Shown here: piece by piece, positions 37,801 to 50,397 of the stretch
How the letters are laid out: each line of letters begins with the position of its first letter
Position numbering within the stretch: the stretch's first letter is position 1
Assembly (NCBI RefSeq): GCF_014839805.1
Contig: NC_051130.1
Location: forward strand, 3,038,001 to 3,102,000
Direction: 5' to 3'
DNA length: 64,000 nt
Origin: Manduca sexta
Taxonomy: Eukaryota > Arthropoda > Insecta > Lepidoptera > Sphingidae
Position numbers and translations under genes: made by a program
The notes under the pieces: generated by a model
Database searches by the model: none
What the model was told of the DNA's origin: nothing
The model's input: only the letters and a program-made list of their open reading frames with translations

Positions 37801-40800
37801 TCTTCTCATGGAGCTGATGGGCTGGTTCAAGCACAAGTACTTCTCATGGGTGGACCAGCCGCCGTGCGAGACTTGCGGGGGGCCCACAAAGTACGTCAAG
37901 TCTACCTCAATGAAAATCAATGACGAGACGTGTAGAGTCGAAGTGAGTCTTATATAGTCCAATATAATATTATATTGGTTATTGTTGTCCCGCTAAGGTG
38001 TTATGCTATCATTGATAACAATAATGTAGTCTATATTACAATATATGTGTCAACCAATGAAAGTACCTGTATCTATAGACAATCATCAGAATTATGACAG
38101 CCTATTTTATAAATGCTGAAATATATATTTAATATGAATTTTATTCCTGAAGCAATAAAGTATATTTTAGATGTACAAGTGCTCGCGATGTCCTGTGGGC
38201 GTGACCCGGTTCCCGCGGCACAACAGCCCGCGCGCACTACTGCGCACGCGGCGCGGGCGCTGCGGCGAGTGGGCCAACTGCTTCGCACTGTTCTGCCGCG
38301 CGCTCGGATACGACACGCGCTACGTGTACGACACCACCGACCACGTCTGGTGCGAGGTACTCACATATATGTCGATGGATTAACAACATTGCTTTCCTGC
38401 TTTAGTTTAAAAAAATCGCTATAAAAAGGGACGCAAAAACTTTTTTTCGAGTCGGGCTCAATTGAAGGACTTAAATTTATTTAATTTATTTTAAATTATT
38501 AAAGCAGTTTTCGTAATTGGAGGTCTAGGGATGACAGAAAATACACCTTTTTCTAAATTGAATCCCACTAAAAGGTGCTATGCCATCCCTATCGTATGCA
38601 GTCACATAAAGTTTATAGAAGTATTTGCGTCATAGATATTCGACTACGACTCGAACACGTGGCTGCACGCAGACCCTTGCGAAGCGAAGCTGAACGCGCC
38701 GCTGCTGTACAGCCACGGGTGGAAGAAGAAGCTGAGCTACGTCATCGCACTGTCCCGGGACGACCTGCAGGACGTTACCTGGCGGTACACTATGAACCAT
38801 AAAGAGGTGACCACAGACAAACTTGAATTATATTACTATTTTTATATCTATGTGCGCCTGCTAATAATATACTTTAGGACTTAGGCTTATCAACTACAGT
38901 GGCCTGATATATAAAAAAAGCAGCGGAGGCTGGGGAAGAAGAGGATGGATTGAGAGGAAATTCCCAAGCATTGTGAGGTGGACTTAGGGGAGGGCAATAT
39001 TAACGGACACGCTAGATCCGTCTAAAGGTCCTATTAAAGGATTTTATTTTGCCCATAATTATCTATCAAAACTCCTTTACTAAAATTACTTTCGCAGGTA
39101 TTAAAAAGACGGACGCAGTGCACGGAATCTGAGTTGATATGGTGCATTATGACATTACGCGAACACAGACAGCGGCAAGTGTCTGAAGCGAGGCGCAAAT
39201 ACCTCACCAAGCGGGCGCTCGAGGAACTTGTGCAGCTAATGGTAGAAAAGTAAGTCTGAAAGTACTGACTCCGTTTGAACGTATTATCCGGTTCGAAGGA
39301 CCAACATTTTTTGAGGGTAAACAATTTTAAAATCACGCGATATCTTAAAGAGAGGCATGGATTGACCTTCGAAGTGAGTTTAAAATGATTATTATTAAAA
39401 GTGTGACAAGTTGCAATCTACCCATTATATTATACCGCTTTGGAAGCAAACATACCTAGCTCTAATTACAGTTTAACATAATTATTGTTACTTATTCTAC
39501 AGACAACCAAGCGACTTCGAGTCACACGGCCGCATCTCCGGCTCGAAGCAGTGGCGCATGGAGAGAGGGGAGGCGGGCTCGACAGAGGAAGGTCACGTGT
39601 TCGAGTTCCCGCGTCCAGGAACCTACTGCGCACGTTACCACCCCGGGCCGGACCACTACCGCCTCACGCGCGACGGCGAAGAGTCGCAGCTCATCAGGTC
39701 CTGGGCGGTGGCGGCGCACCAACACAACAACATCTTCAGGAAGGTGGAGAACGATTGGCACAAGGTGTACCTGGCCAGGGAAGGTAATAAATTGGGCCAG
39801 TATGATTGTATTGATAGCAGCTTCCGCGTGTTATGCCATTTCCGGAATGAAGGTCCCGTTCTGCACTTTTCCAGGATTAAAGCTTTAGTGTTAATTCAGG
39901 ACATGTTTTGTCTGTGTACTAAATTTCATCCAAATCCGTTTAACGGTTTATTTTTAAAAGAAACCAACCTCAATTTCACAACTTTTAAAATATTCAGTAA
40001 TGCTTGCGATATACTTAGCGGATATGGGCAAACATTAGCATTATTTAACCAATGCAACATCACCTTTGTACATGAAGAACATAAAGTCGATAATGCTTTG
40101 ACCAAAAAGCGCAAATATTTTAAGTATAGTACCAGCATAAGTTAGCATAAGATACAACAAAACCTACCACACTGGTTCTAGACGGTGAGACAGCGGGCCA
40201 CATCTCCTGGAAGCTGGTAACGAGTGACGCCAGGTTACAATGCACGCGCCTGCGCATCTCCGCCGCGTCCGCCGTGTATGAAAACGGTGTCGTGACCTGG
40301 ACCCTTAGGTTCGACGAAGGGGAGCCCGTACCAGTCACGCTGACAGGTGAGTGTACCTACACGATTTTCTATTAAGCTGTTGTATTGCGAACAATGCCAA
40401 AGAACATTCTAGCATTACTACCCAACTCTGGATGGAGAAAGAAGGAAGGTTCCTAGCATATACAGACACTCAGGATTTTTATTCCAAGAGGGAAGGAAGA
40501 GGCGCAAATAGTGCACCAATATTTGCCGTAATTATATATTCGTCCCATGATGTGTTAGTAAAGATGTTAAGAATAAATAAAAACCTCCAGGCTCTCACAG
40601 ATGTGCATTGCTATAATGATGTGTAGCTCATAATAATAACAATATCAGCCCTGTATTATATACTTGCCCACTGCTGAGCATGGGCCTACTACTGAGAGGG
40701 ATTAGGCCTTAGTCTACCACGCTGGCCTAGTGCGGATTGGTAGACTTCACACACCTCCGAAATTCCTATAGAGAACTTCTCAGATGTGTAGGTTTCCTCA

Positions 40801-41321
40801 CGATATTTTCCTTCACCGTTAAAGCGAACGATAAATTCACAAAGAATACACACGTTATGTTAGAAAAGTCAGAGGTGTGTGCCCTTGGGATTTGAACCTG
40901 CGGACATTCGTCTTCGCAGTCCGTTCCACACCCAACTAGGCTATCGCCGCTTGTAGCTCGAATGGCCGATGTGTAGCTCGAATTTTTAAATTTGCTCCAA
41001 TATTATCACACTAACTTTTAGATCGATCCCAAAAATAAGACATGTCAATCTTTATTCTTATTCTATTTCATGATCGATCCAAAGATATTTTGATACGTTT
41101 ATTGATCTCGGCCCGCCCGCCAAAAAATCTGCCACTTATTCGTATATTTCACAGAAACGCCAACGACGTTCGATAGAAAATTCAAGTCAGTGGAGATCGT
41201 GGCGAATCTCTCAGGAGGTGTCGGTGAAGTGTCCTGGCAACACGCGCAATTGTTCCGACAGGGCAGCGACGACACGGCCTGCGCCTTTGAAGTCACCGCA
41301 GTCGTTGAAAGCGAGCCTTAA
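34820..41321 (+). CDS. NGLY1: Peptide:N-glycanase (PUB, transglutaminase-like and PAW domains), 10 exons
   Basis: This cytosolic enzyme removes N-glycans from misfolded glycoproteins exported from the ER, before proteasomal breakdown. Exons: 34820-35032, 36597-36779, 37271-37436, 37764-37942, 38171-38356, 38636-38806, 39098-39249, 39503-39783, 40182-40346, 41155-41321; phases join, 620 residues (human 654). Order: PUB domain (residues about 10-110), zinc-binding core with CETC (222-225) and CSRC (251-254), and the catalytic triad Cys278 (GRCGEWANC), His305 (TDHVWCE) and Asp322 (WLHADPCE). The C-terminal PAW domain (from about 440) contains [22 protein letters not shown] and HISWKL. The start (AAAAAATGG) is a good context and matches the family start. 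All catalytic residues are present, so it should be active. The insect gene is also called Pngl. Intron 1 carries a DNA transposon. Confidence 0.95.
35263..36566. mobile_element. Non-autonomous DNA transposon in NGLY1 intron 1
   Basis: The left end AGGTCAGTCGGGGGAAGTGCGCC-like arm is matched in inverse at the right end (GGCGCACTTGCCCCACCTGA then CCT). TA flanks both ends, a likely target duplication. The motif GGGGYAAGTGCGCC recurs inside in both directions (35274, 35461 inverse, 35482, 35635, 36134, 36164 inverse and degraded, 36525 inverse, 36542 inverse). No transposase ORF is visible in about 1.3 kb. Superfamily not determined. Confidence 0.7.
36963..37085. repeat. Dispersed repeat, family D, copy
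   Basis: Carries GACGTTTCAAAGACTTTGCA and AACATTCGCGTAAACATAAG as in 17336-17510, in the NGLY1 intron between 36780 and 37270. Confidence 0.55.
37491..37674 (-). repeat. Dispersed repeat, family C, minus-strand copy
   Basis: Reverse complement of most of 4219-4448, from TTGCTGGTGGTAGGATACA to GGGGTAATCATCTCTCC; in the NGLY1 intron before the exon at 37764. Confidence 0.55.
40630..40951 (-). repeat. tRNA-derived SINE, family A, copy 3
   Basis: Same element as 1127-1452 in reverse, in the last NGLY1 intron, antisense to the gene. B-box-like GGGATTTGAACC near 40886; tRNA-like head ends at 40951. Confidence 0.75.
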
Positions 41322-42241
41322 GTCGCGGCTCAACTTAAACTTTGCCTCGTTTGATTATATATGACTTGATAAAATCAGACTCAGCTAACCGTTGTTTTTA
41401 ATACATGATCCTAATCGTTATTTTCGATCCTTCGCGAAAATGTTTTTTTTTTATATGGTTACAAATTTCTTATTTTGGTTTATTCTCGGGATTAAGGATC
41501 GAAGATTAGGATTGGGATTGTTATTAAAAACAGCCGTAAAATATTCTTTGTTCGATTGTCTATGGGTAAATTGCTGTTTTGAACGGTCCGACGTGGTTTG
41601 CGGCTTTTGATTGTGATTCCCATGCCTTTGCTCACGACTTTGCCTTAAGATTATGCTCATTCGGTTTAAGTGAGGTCGTACTGTGTTTCTGTTGCAATTT
41701 AAAAAAATGCAATCTTTAACGGCCGTTTTAAATAAAGAATCCCAATCTTGATCTCCGATTTGATCCAGAGAATGAACCAATCAAAATAAGCCATTTGTAA
41801 GCATGTGGAAATACTATGTTATGATTGGACCATTTTCACGATGGATTGGATTCGTTTATTTAAAACAGCGGTAAGAATTCAAGTGACGTTACCAAATTGA
41901 AACTAAAATGTAGATAATTTATTTTTTGGCTAAAATTGCCAGAAAAAAACAAAGATGTGCGTGCAAGAATTGCTTTAGCGGTAATTTGTGGAAAAAAAAT
42001 AGAAACATTATTTACTTATTGCTACATTTTAGGGTTTATTTATTTTAAATTAGTTTAAAAAAAAAGTTGTAGGTTCCTTTATAAAATATATAATTAGAAA
42101 AATATATCGCCTTTATTGTACTCGCAATATCAATTAAGTAGTTCACTTTATGATGTATTGTTATATTACGCTCAATAGATGGCGTTAAGTCAATATAATA
42201 CAGCGCCTCTATATGGCACGAAACGACACGAACTGTTGTGA

Positions 42242-42317
42242 CGTTTTATTGTGATTGGTCGAAGGGCGAACATGTGCCCCGCACGTAGTTCACTCGACCA
42301 ATCATAATGAAACGACG
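42242..42317. repeat. Inverted repeat (foldback)
   Basis: CGTTTTATTGTGATTGGTCG and the later TCGACCAATCATAATGAAACG form arms of about 21 bases with two mismatches, around a 34-base GC-richer loop. Probably the centre of a MITE. Confidence 0.5.
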
Positions 42318-43296
42318 CAGGCGATCGTGTCATGTCGTCACACTACATCACAGAGGCTGATTACGTCAACTAAATGTTAATGTACAGTCAACTACAAAAA
42401 TAGCTGAACAAATTAAAAACTCCATAACATTTCTACACAATGACTTCAATCAAAATATGAATTTTTCTATGTCAGAAATAAACTAAAGCTTCTGAAGATG
42501 ATATTCGTGGAGTAATCACGTTGATACGGAGACGAAAGTTTAAAAGCGATTTGATATTTTTATAAACTACTTTTGTGGCTGATTACAATAGACGAGTTGT
42601 GTTCGAATGGTATATTGCCAAAAACAAGTTGCATACATTTATATTCTATTACAGTTTTTATTCTTATCTATCCTTTTTTCCTATCTATCTGTTCTCATCT
42701 TTGTCTATTAGCATTAAGGATTGTAAAAAGACATCTTGTTCTAAATCTCCAGGCGACCAAAACGCATCCATCGCGCCTCCTTTGTACAATGGAAAGTGAA
42801 TAAAGTAATTAACAAGTATTGTGTTAACAAACTGAAATTGAATATGCAATTTGGAAAAGGGCAAATGTCATAAATATAATATCTAGATCTATATCGAGAA
42901 ATGTATATGTAATAACAAATAACAAACTTCTGTAGTTTTTTATTGCTAATTGAACCCAACTTCTAACCCATTTTTTTTTCTACACTACATTAGAAAGTTT
43001 CCATTTCCTGAACTTTTTACATTTTTGGACATGTGCCCTTTTCGAAATTACATATTCAATTATGGCCGTCAGCATTAACTGATATAACTATGAAACATCC
43101 CAAATTGAAATTGGCATAATGGAAAATTACCAAAAAAAAACTATGTAACAAAAAAAATTATCGAAGCGAATGTGATATTCTTTTTTATATCGGTAACGCA
43201 TTTTTTAAAACCCGCTCAGTGGAAATAATCATTTATTACATTATAAAACAAAAAAATACGCTTTTGCTCTATCTGCCTCAGTTATAAGCTAAGAAA

Positions 43297-43400
43297 TAAT
43301 AAATTATCATCATCATCATCATCATCATCATCTCAGCCACAGGAAGTCCACTGCTGAACATAGGCCTCCCCCAAGGATCTCCACGTCGACCTGTTGGAAT
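43297..43400 (-). repeat. 5'-truncated LINE 3' end with ATC microsatellite
   Basis: On the minus strand it ends GGCCTATGTTCAGCAGTGGA ... GATGATGATGATG, a common lepidopteran LINE 3' end with a trinucleotide tail. Only about 100 bases are left. Confidence 0.6.
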
Positions 43401-43670
43401 AATAATAAATTAATATAAATAAAATATTCTAAATTTGGGGTAGGCTTCTATTGTTGGAAATGGCGGATTGGAACTATTTATTATCTATTATGTTTTCGTA
43501 AAACCTATGATAAATAAAGCGTCGAGAAGTTTGTCATTGTTATGTAATGTTTAGCAAATTTTGCTCTTTAACAATTCTTTCATGCTCTGAAAATATTTAC
43601 ATCGTTATGCAAATAATATAGCCTTTTTTTAAATTTATATGAACAAAATTGTCACTATTTATATAGTTTT

Positions 43671-43912
43671 ATCCCCTTATTCATAAACGTTATTCATCTA
43701 AGAACGGAGCATTGCTGTGATGACAAGTCTGTTTCTCAGCTTTGTTTATCTGGCAGCCAACTAGATTCAAGTTGTATCTCAATATTAGCCAATCACAACG
43801 GCCCTATGTCTACGCACTGCGAAGGCTGCCATGCCATCAGCACTGAGAAACAGCCTTGATATCACAGCAATGCTCCGTTCTTAGATAAAAAAACATCTTT
43901 GAATAATGGGAT
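43671..43912. mobile_element. Foldback MITE, family P, copy 3
   Basis: Full-length relative of 1752-2022, with terminal arms CCCCTTATTCATAAACGTTA and a more diverged right arm ending GAATAATGGGAT. Confidence 0.7.
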
Positions 43913-44020
43913 TATAGTTTAAAGCGTTTGCTAAACTTCAAAAATTTGTTTAAGTTTGGAACAAACAATCCGATGTCCTGGCTTTACTATATTATTGAAA
44001 TAAAACTATTTTGCTATCGA

Positions 44021-44165
44021 AAACTTTGCAGTCTTCATAGTCAAGGGGCCATGAAGGCTGCAAAGTCTTCGAATCGTCGGAAGAAAATTATAAAATAAAA
44101 AATCGCGATAACATCCGCAAACAAGTTTTATTTTAATGTCTAACATTCGCGTAAACATAAAAAAT
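44021..44165. repeat. Dispersed repeat, family D, copy
   Basis: Contains GGCTGCAAAGTCTTCGAATC and TAACATTCGCGTAAACATAA as in the other family D copies. Confidence 0.5.
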
Positions 44166-46288
44166 CATTACGTATATAAATTACCGTTGACATATTTAAT
44201 ATTTTTATAAAATTCATAATAAAACTTTCACATTGAATAATAATATAGTTCACTATTTCGTAATAAACGTTTATAATCAGAGTTAAAATGCAGCCGTACG
44301 CGTGGTATTTAAGTACCTATGTAAAAAAATACAGTCTAATGGTTTCAATAGTAGTTTTCAAGAAACGATTCAAATGTTAAACTTTGAGCCGATTTCGAGA
44401 GTAAATCAATAAATAAACTAGTAAGTATGTAGAGAGTATATCTTTAAAAAATGTGCGTAACGAAATAGTTTTTACGATAGTTTTTGTCATCTGTCTTTTT
44501 TGCTTGTTAATAAATTCTATCAAATATATGGAATGAATGTTTTAAAAACAGACAAACGCAAAACGACAAAAATAGTAAAACCTATTTCGTTGCGTAAATT
44601 TATTTAGAAAAATACTCAAAATTATCTTACTTTTGATTGATCCATTTTAGGATAGATCAATAAAAGCGATTTGGATCGTTTATTGAAAACGACGGTTAGA
44701 GACAAAACACAGTTTGTTCTAATTACAAACGTTTACTTCTTTTCTGTATGCTCTTGTATAAAATAAAGCAATATTGTATTATTTGACTTTAAACTTGAGG
44801 ATTTGTTTGTGTATCGAACTGTATCATTCCATGTAGAATTTTGTGATAAACTATTTGTATTGATTATATAAAGACAATGAGAGTTTGTTTCTTTTTAGTT
44901 AAACTGCATCCAATCTCGCCAAACAACCACTTCCCGTTTCTAATTCCTGAGATACAAGGAGGGCCGAACATTTTACCGTATCTAAATCTCGTGAAATTAC
45001 GACCAAGCTCTTTCAATAAACATTTAAAAAAATCTTTTTAAGGTGAGGCACTTGGTGGAGTTTTAGGGCAGTGAATAATATCATTGGATGACAATCTTGC
45101 CGGAGCGGGAATCCGTGCCATAAACAATAAAGTATATATGCAAAATAACTCCAACGCCTATGCCATAAAGTGTAAAATTACAATTAACAATTGCATAATA
45201 TACGTAAATTATCCCAACGTTGGATCTCCACCAATAATTGGGCGCCGTAGTTTTTTAACATTACTAATCAATGATTAGATACAGCACCTGTACTGCACCC
45301 GGAATTCAAAAACGACGCGGCTTCGCACATAAAGATAACTTAATATTATAATAAACTACAATACGTCGCGTAAAAGTAGCGTGCGAGCGATATTTTATGA
45401 AACATCGCTTACAGCCGTTTTCGATAAATGAACCTGATCTCAATCTCTAATCCGATTCCGAGAATGGACCAATTAAAATAACTCATTTAACATTTAAAAA
45501 AAACTGACCGTTGAGGTAGTCAGTCTAAAGCGAGGTTATTATACTAGCAAGAAAACTTGCAGTAGTCGACTTCGACAAGCAATTTTACCATGAAAACAAT
45601 TACGGCAAATTTTGAAGCTTGCTGGACTTTTCTAGTCACATGTATATTGTATAAAACAGAGCTATTGAAACATTGCCGATAGGGTAAATGCATCTGGAAG
45701 TTCCTGCGCAATATACTGATGCAAGAAATTGCTAGTGTAAACTTAGCATTATACTTGCCTAGAAAAAGCTTATTAGGTACAGTGTCCAAAGGACAAAGCG
45801 AATATATTTACACCGATGTGGTAATCAGGTGGTATCTGTATCGATTATATTCGCAGATTACATTATCTACATTCTATACATTTCAGAATAAATACTTGCT
45901 GATTCATACAAACATCACTCATTGAAAACACGAACCTAATTCAGTACCGTACCCAATCTCGTGCGAATTGTTCGGTTTCGTGCCTCTTAAGAAACATTAC
46001 TAGTAAGTAGTTATTTTAAATATTCTTGTTGGTGTTTACTTTATTTCGAGAAGTTATAAATAACCAAATAATAATGGTTTCTGATGAAACTGGTATAAGA
46101 TCCCAAGAATACACTAGGTTTTAATAACCGTGTTTATATTTTACTTATTCTACTTCAGATTGTTTCATTTACTGTAATAAAATATAAATAAATTATCCCA
46201 ATCTTGTTAATTAATTCAGCCGCTTCAAATCTTTTGCCAATTTCTTTAGGTAGGTTCCATATATTATGTATTCTTATTTATTAAACAG

Positions 46289-49200
46289 TGTCTGTGATTC
46301 CCCGAGAGCTGTTCTTGCGTTTCCGAGGCCCTGAACCGATACAGAGGACGCCGCTCGGAGATGCGATTGATAAAGCCACGCTCAAACTGCTGCAGGTGAG
46401 GAAATAAACATCGGAGTATGCAGCGTAAGAAATTTTTTCCATTTTTTTATATGTACAGTCAGCCACAAAAATAGCTGAAACAAACAACGTTAGGAAGTAA
46501 AACAATGTTTATCAAACAAAATTCTTAAAATACGCGGGCCGTACAGCGCATGGAGTACCTACCTGATTAAAAGTAACTCTTGAATAGACTTATTAATTAA
46601 TTTCAGGAAGCGTTCATATCATCGAGCGACAAGAACGTAGTGACCTCGCCCTTGGGGGTGATGATCCTCCTATCACTATACAACACTGGCGCCGGTGAGG
46701 AGACCCAACAAGAGATCAACAACTACCTGGGCGGCGCATGTCCTGCCGAGGCGAGTCTACACTATTGTTAACGATGAACGATTTTTGAAGTGATTTATTT
46801 ACAGTGTTATCATAATTATTTAAAATATACCTACTTATATATTTTTTTACGGGCATATCATAGTGACCCCGCTGCACCTGATGGTAAGTGGAGTGGGGTC
46901 CAATAGAATGTCGACTGACGAGAAATAATTATTTTGTAATTTATATAATTTTTATAAATTCTATTAGGATATTCCAAAGAAACTGAATGCATTTTGTATG
47001 CTTAGGTACGTTCCTATTGTATGAGGAGTTATTTGTTGAGTTGATATTTCCTTCTATATCCTAATTGCATCAACCGGTCAAAAGCAGTCTCGGCCCGTGG
47101 CCATAGATGTTAATACCTCATTATTATTTTTTAAAGTAGGCATCTACATAGCTATTTATATGTTGCAGTTAGCCGAATCATACAGCGGTCTAAGCCGCAA
47201 GTTTTCTACATTGAACCCTGAATGCCTGACGGTTGCCAACAAAATATACGTAAATAATAAATTCACTCTGTGGGAGAAATTCTCTGAAATCGCGCGCAAC
47301 TCCTACCACAGCGGAGTCGATAAGATTAACGTCCAAGCACCCGCGGCAGCTGCCGCTCTCATCAATGAATGGGTAAAATTCTACTTTAAAATATCATCTA
47401 ATAGATATCCGTATAACAATCAATTATTGTTGTTTCTATTTTGTGCGCTGCCATAACGTTCATATTATTGAAATAGGTACAATATTATGAACTACTTAAT
47501 TGCTGAAAAAAAGGTGTGGAAATCACAAGCAAGCGCGGACAGATTACTTGACAGTTGACTTGAGATGAAAATTTAGTAATCAGACACAATTTAAATCTTT
47601 ACCAGGCGGAGAACATGACCAGGGGCCATATAAAAAACGCTATGGCCGAAAGTGACATAAAACCCAGCGTTACTGCCGTTCTTATCAACGTCATATTTTT
47701 CCAGGTAAATACCTACTTAGCGTTAATAACTTTTACGGCTTATTAGATGTGATGACTGACGAAACTTGTGCACTATCAAAAATCACCGACTATTACTTAA
47801 AACAATAGGTATATCTTCACTAACCGCCATTTTCAAAAACGTTCCCTAACGCTTTTTTCAATCTAACTCCAAAAAGGACCAATCACATTTAAATGTTATT
47901 TACACGCTTACAAACGAATTATAGGATTGAAAATTGAGATTTGCATCGTTTATTAAAAACGGATTTAAACGGAAGATTAATGAACAGTTTTAGTGGTAAG
48001 CCTATTAACAGCTGTTTTCAATAAATGATCTCAATTACATCTCGCCCCGATCCTTAAAATAAACCGGTCAATATAAATAATTTGCAACAAATAAAAATAC
48101 TTTGTTCGCCATGGACCGAAAAAATTCAACTTCATTACATTTTAGCAGCGTTAGGAATAACTACAAGAAATGGTTATAATTTTAATAAAAGAAGTCAAAA
48201 TCATAAGCCCAATATTTGGGTTAGGAATAAAGTTATTAGGAACGAACACGAACCAAACCTTCCTATATTAACTAATGAAAATTATATTGCAGGGTCACTG
48301 GTCCGTGCCATTTAAAGCAACAGACACCAAAGAGAAAGATTTCCACACGTCTGATGGCAATGTTATCAAAAAACCGATGATGCATTTATTGCGGGCTTTC
48401 AAATACACCAAGTGCGCGAACATACCAGCTAGAGTAAGTTCTATTTCAGGAAAATATGGTTATTGGCTCAAAATGGATGATTTCCTAGCAGAAATAGAAT
48501 GTTTATTCGAGTTACCATATTTTTTTAAAATCTTTAGAAGTTTCCTATAGCTTTACATTACAAATAAGAACTTGCCCTAATTGCCTTCAGCTCTAAGTAA
48601 TGTATAATTCTAAATAGATATAGACTATCGTATTTCAATAAAATACTACATAGTCATTCTCAATATCTCTTTTCCTGATATTTTTTATTTTCATGCTTCG
48701 GGTTATCGCATTTCTGCGCATCATCGATACAAAAGTGAATGTGGACAACAATATTTATATTGGCACAAAAAACTCACATTATTCATTATAGTTGATTTAA
48801 TCAATTAATTTCTGATTAAAATATCAATAATCAAGCATTATGATAAATCTATAGTACTTATCTGATCTATCTGTGTACTAATTACAAGACTACCTTCATT
48901 ACGATTTACCCTTTGTTAAATTGTCATCCCCAAAAGCATAATTCCAGATGATTGAACTGCCGTATAAAGAGGAAGGATTCCGCATGATTGTTGTGCTCCC
49001 GAATGAGATTGATGGTTTGCCCGCTGTAGTGGAGCAGGTGGCGAAAACCGGTCTGCTAGACGACATCTTCAATCTGCGAGTTGAAGATAGAGTTGACTTG
49101 GATATGCCGAAATTTAATATCGAAAATAGTTTGGATCTGCAAGATCTTCTCAGCAAGGTTTGTCATTCAGACGTTACGCATTGACTTGGCCATTATCATT

Positions 49201-50024
49201 TAAATTAGTCCCAAAAATATTCAATCAAGCTAAGGCCTAAAAAGGGATATTTTTTAAGAAAATAGAGATGGGTGAACAAGTAACAATTTTACTTATAAAT
49301 TTATAAAATGGCAATTCTCCCGTAAATCTTTTAGGGAATAAAGGATGCAGTAGGTTGTTGGGGACGCATCAGTCTCAAATAATTCCTAATGATTCTAACT
49401 TGGCAGATTGGTGTGAAGGCAATATTTTCCGAGGCAGCACCAGGCATCGTGAAAGATGATTTTATCAATGTAACAAAGGCTATTCAGAAAGCTTTCGTTA
49501 AAGTAGACGAAGAGGGTGCAATCGCAGGCGCGTTTACTGGTCAGTCGCATACTTATAATATTTTTAACTGTTTTTACAAATGATCATGAGTTTAAAGTAT
49601 ATGTATGTGCGTGTTTGCATATTTGTGTGTGTGTGTGTGTGTGCATGTCATACAACAGTATGCCTAGCTCCATGTGCGTGTCCCTAGGCACAATAAAATT
49701 TTTCAATTTCAATACAGAGAATTTGGTAGTTGTGACAAACTTCAAGCTTACTGTGGCAGAGCTATGGTAAATACTGTACCTAGGAACTTATTGTGTCTAT
49801 GTGCGTGCGCATGTCTGTGTTTGCTCGCAATAGTTTATTGTAATCCATCAGTATACAATTTACATTATTTCTAGAATAGATCAATCTTTTCAGCATTTGT
49901 AACGTGCAGAACGACGTCTGTCTACATCCCACCACCACCTGTGAAGTTCACCGTGGATCGCCCTTTCCTATTTATGATCTTACACGAAGATATAATATTA
50001 TTTGTTGGTACTTTGAGTAAATAA
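46289..50024 (+). CDS. Serpin (serine protease inhibitor family), signal exon missing, 8 exons
   Basis: Insect serpins regulate extracellular proteases, for instance in melanisation and Toll activation. Exons: 46289-46395, 46607-46750, 47169-47372, 47606-47704, 48293-48433, 48948-49157, 49407-49539, 49894-50024; phases join, about 389 residues. The first exon starts in phase 1, so an upstream exon with Met and signal peptide is not located. Family marks in order: [20 protein letters not shown] (helix B), [28 protein letters not shown] (shutter strand), [20 protein letters not shown], hinge [12 protein letters not shown], and the C-terminal [20 protein letters not shown]. The hinge is fairly normal (EEG then small residues), so an inhibitory role is possible; the P1 residue near TCRTTSVY cannot be set by eye. 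The intron after 46750 has GC rather than GT at its 5' end (GAG|GCGAGT). AATAAA is at 50042. Confidence 0.9.
46861..46931 (+). repeat. Dispersed repeat, family C, short fragment
   Basis: GCACCTGATGGTAAGTGGAG and the next 40 bases match 4219-4290; lies in the second serpin intron seen. Confidence 0.5.
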
Positions 50025-50041
50025 TGTACAAAAATCTTTAA

Positions 50042-50047
50042 AATAAA
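50042..50047 (+). terminator. Candidate polyadenylation signal of the serpin
   Basis: AATAAA 18 bases after the stop codon at 50024; the nearest candidate. Confidence 0.5.
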
Positions 50048-50254
50048 TTATACCACTTTTTTATGAATACCGTTTTTTATTTTATAAATATTAAAAAGAA
50101 ATAAATAACCCTCCGCTGGCGAGGTTCAAGACAATAACCACCGTTGATTAGGGATCCAAAGTAAGGAGTTTCTTCACAATGCGTGCCGTGTCCAGCAATT
50201 GGTACTGTCTTCTACATCTAACATCATTTGATCCAACGGCCATTTGTTAGCTTC

Positions 50255-50310
50255 TGGAGATATTGGTTGAGCCTATTTGATATATCAAATAGGCTCAACC
50301 AATATCTCCA
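50255..50310. repeat. Perfect 56 bp palindrome
   Basis: Each base of the left 28 pairs with the right 28 without a spacer: the left arm starts TGGAGATATTGGTTGAGCCT and the centre is TTTGATATATCAAA. A second perfect palindrome starts three bases later at 50313. A DNA cruciform or RNA hairpin would be very stable, or this is a fold-back assembly error. Confidence 0.9.
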
Positions 50311-50312
50311 TG

Positions 50313-50350
50313 TGTCCATGGGTTTGGCTTATAAGCCAAACCCATGGACA
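50313..50350. repeat. Perfect 38 bp palindrome
   Basis: Left arm TGTCCATGGGTTTGGCTTA is followed directly by its exact reverse complement, with no spacer. It is adjacent to the 56 bp palindrome at 50255-50310. Confidence 0.9.
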
Positions 50351-50397
50351 AAAACGGCAATTGGGACTTAAACTGTAGAATCAACTTCTCACATGTC

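Larger units (their letters stand above)
41322..46288. other. Repeat-rich spacer between NGLY1 and the serpin
   Basis: Contains NGLY1 3' UTR (AATAAA near 41731), several family E foldback pieces (41600-41875, 44340-44705, 45415-45500), an inverted repeat at 42242-42317, a LINE tail with (ATC)n at 43297-43400, a family P MITE at 43671-43912 and a family D copy at 44021-44165. The block at 45541-45750 resembles 10195-10390 and is another dispersed repeat. The signal-peptide exon of the serpin should lie here, but no convincing ATG plus hydrophobic stretch with a phase 1 donor was found. Confidence 0.5.

Noticed and set aside
41434..41610. Plus-strand frame starting with a hydrophobic stretch (FLFWFILGI)
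   Set aside because: Overlaps dispersed family E repeat sequence and has no donor in the phase required by the serpin.
44878..45042. Short ORF beginning MRVCFFLV as the missing serpin signal exon
   Set aside because: It runs on into polar sequence with no phase 1 donor near the hydrophobic part, and ends in a stop before a GTGAGG site.
45084..45278. 64-codon frame containing DDNLAGAGIRAINNK
   Set aside because: No ATG at its beginning, an in-frame stop just upstream, no acceptor, and no family recognised.
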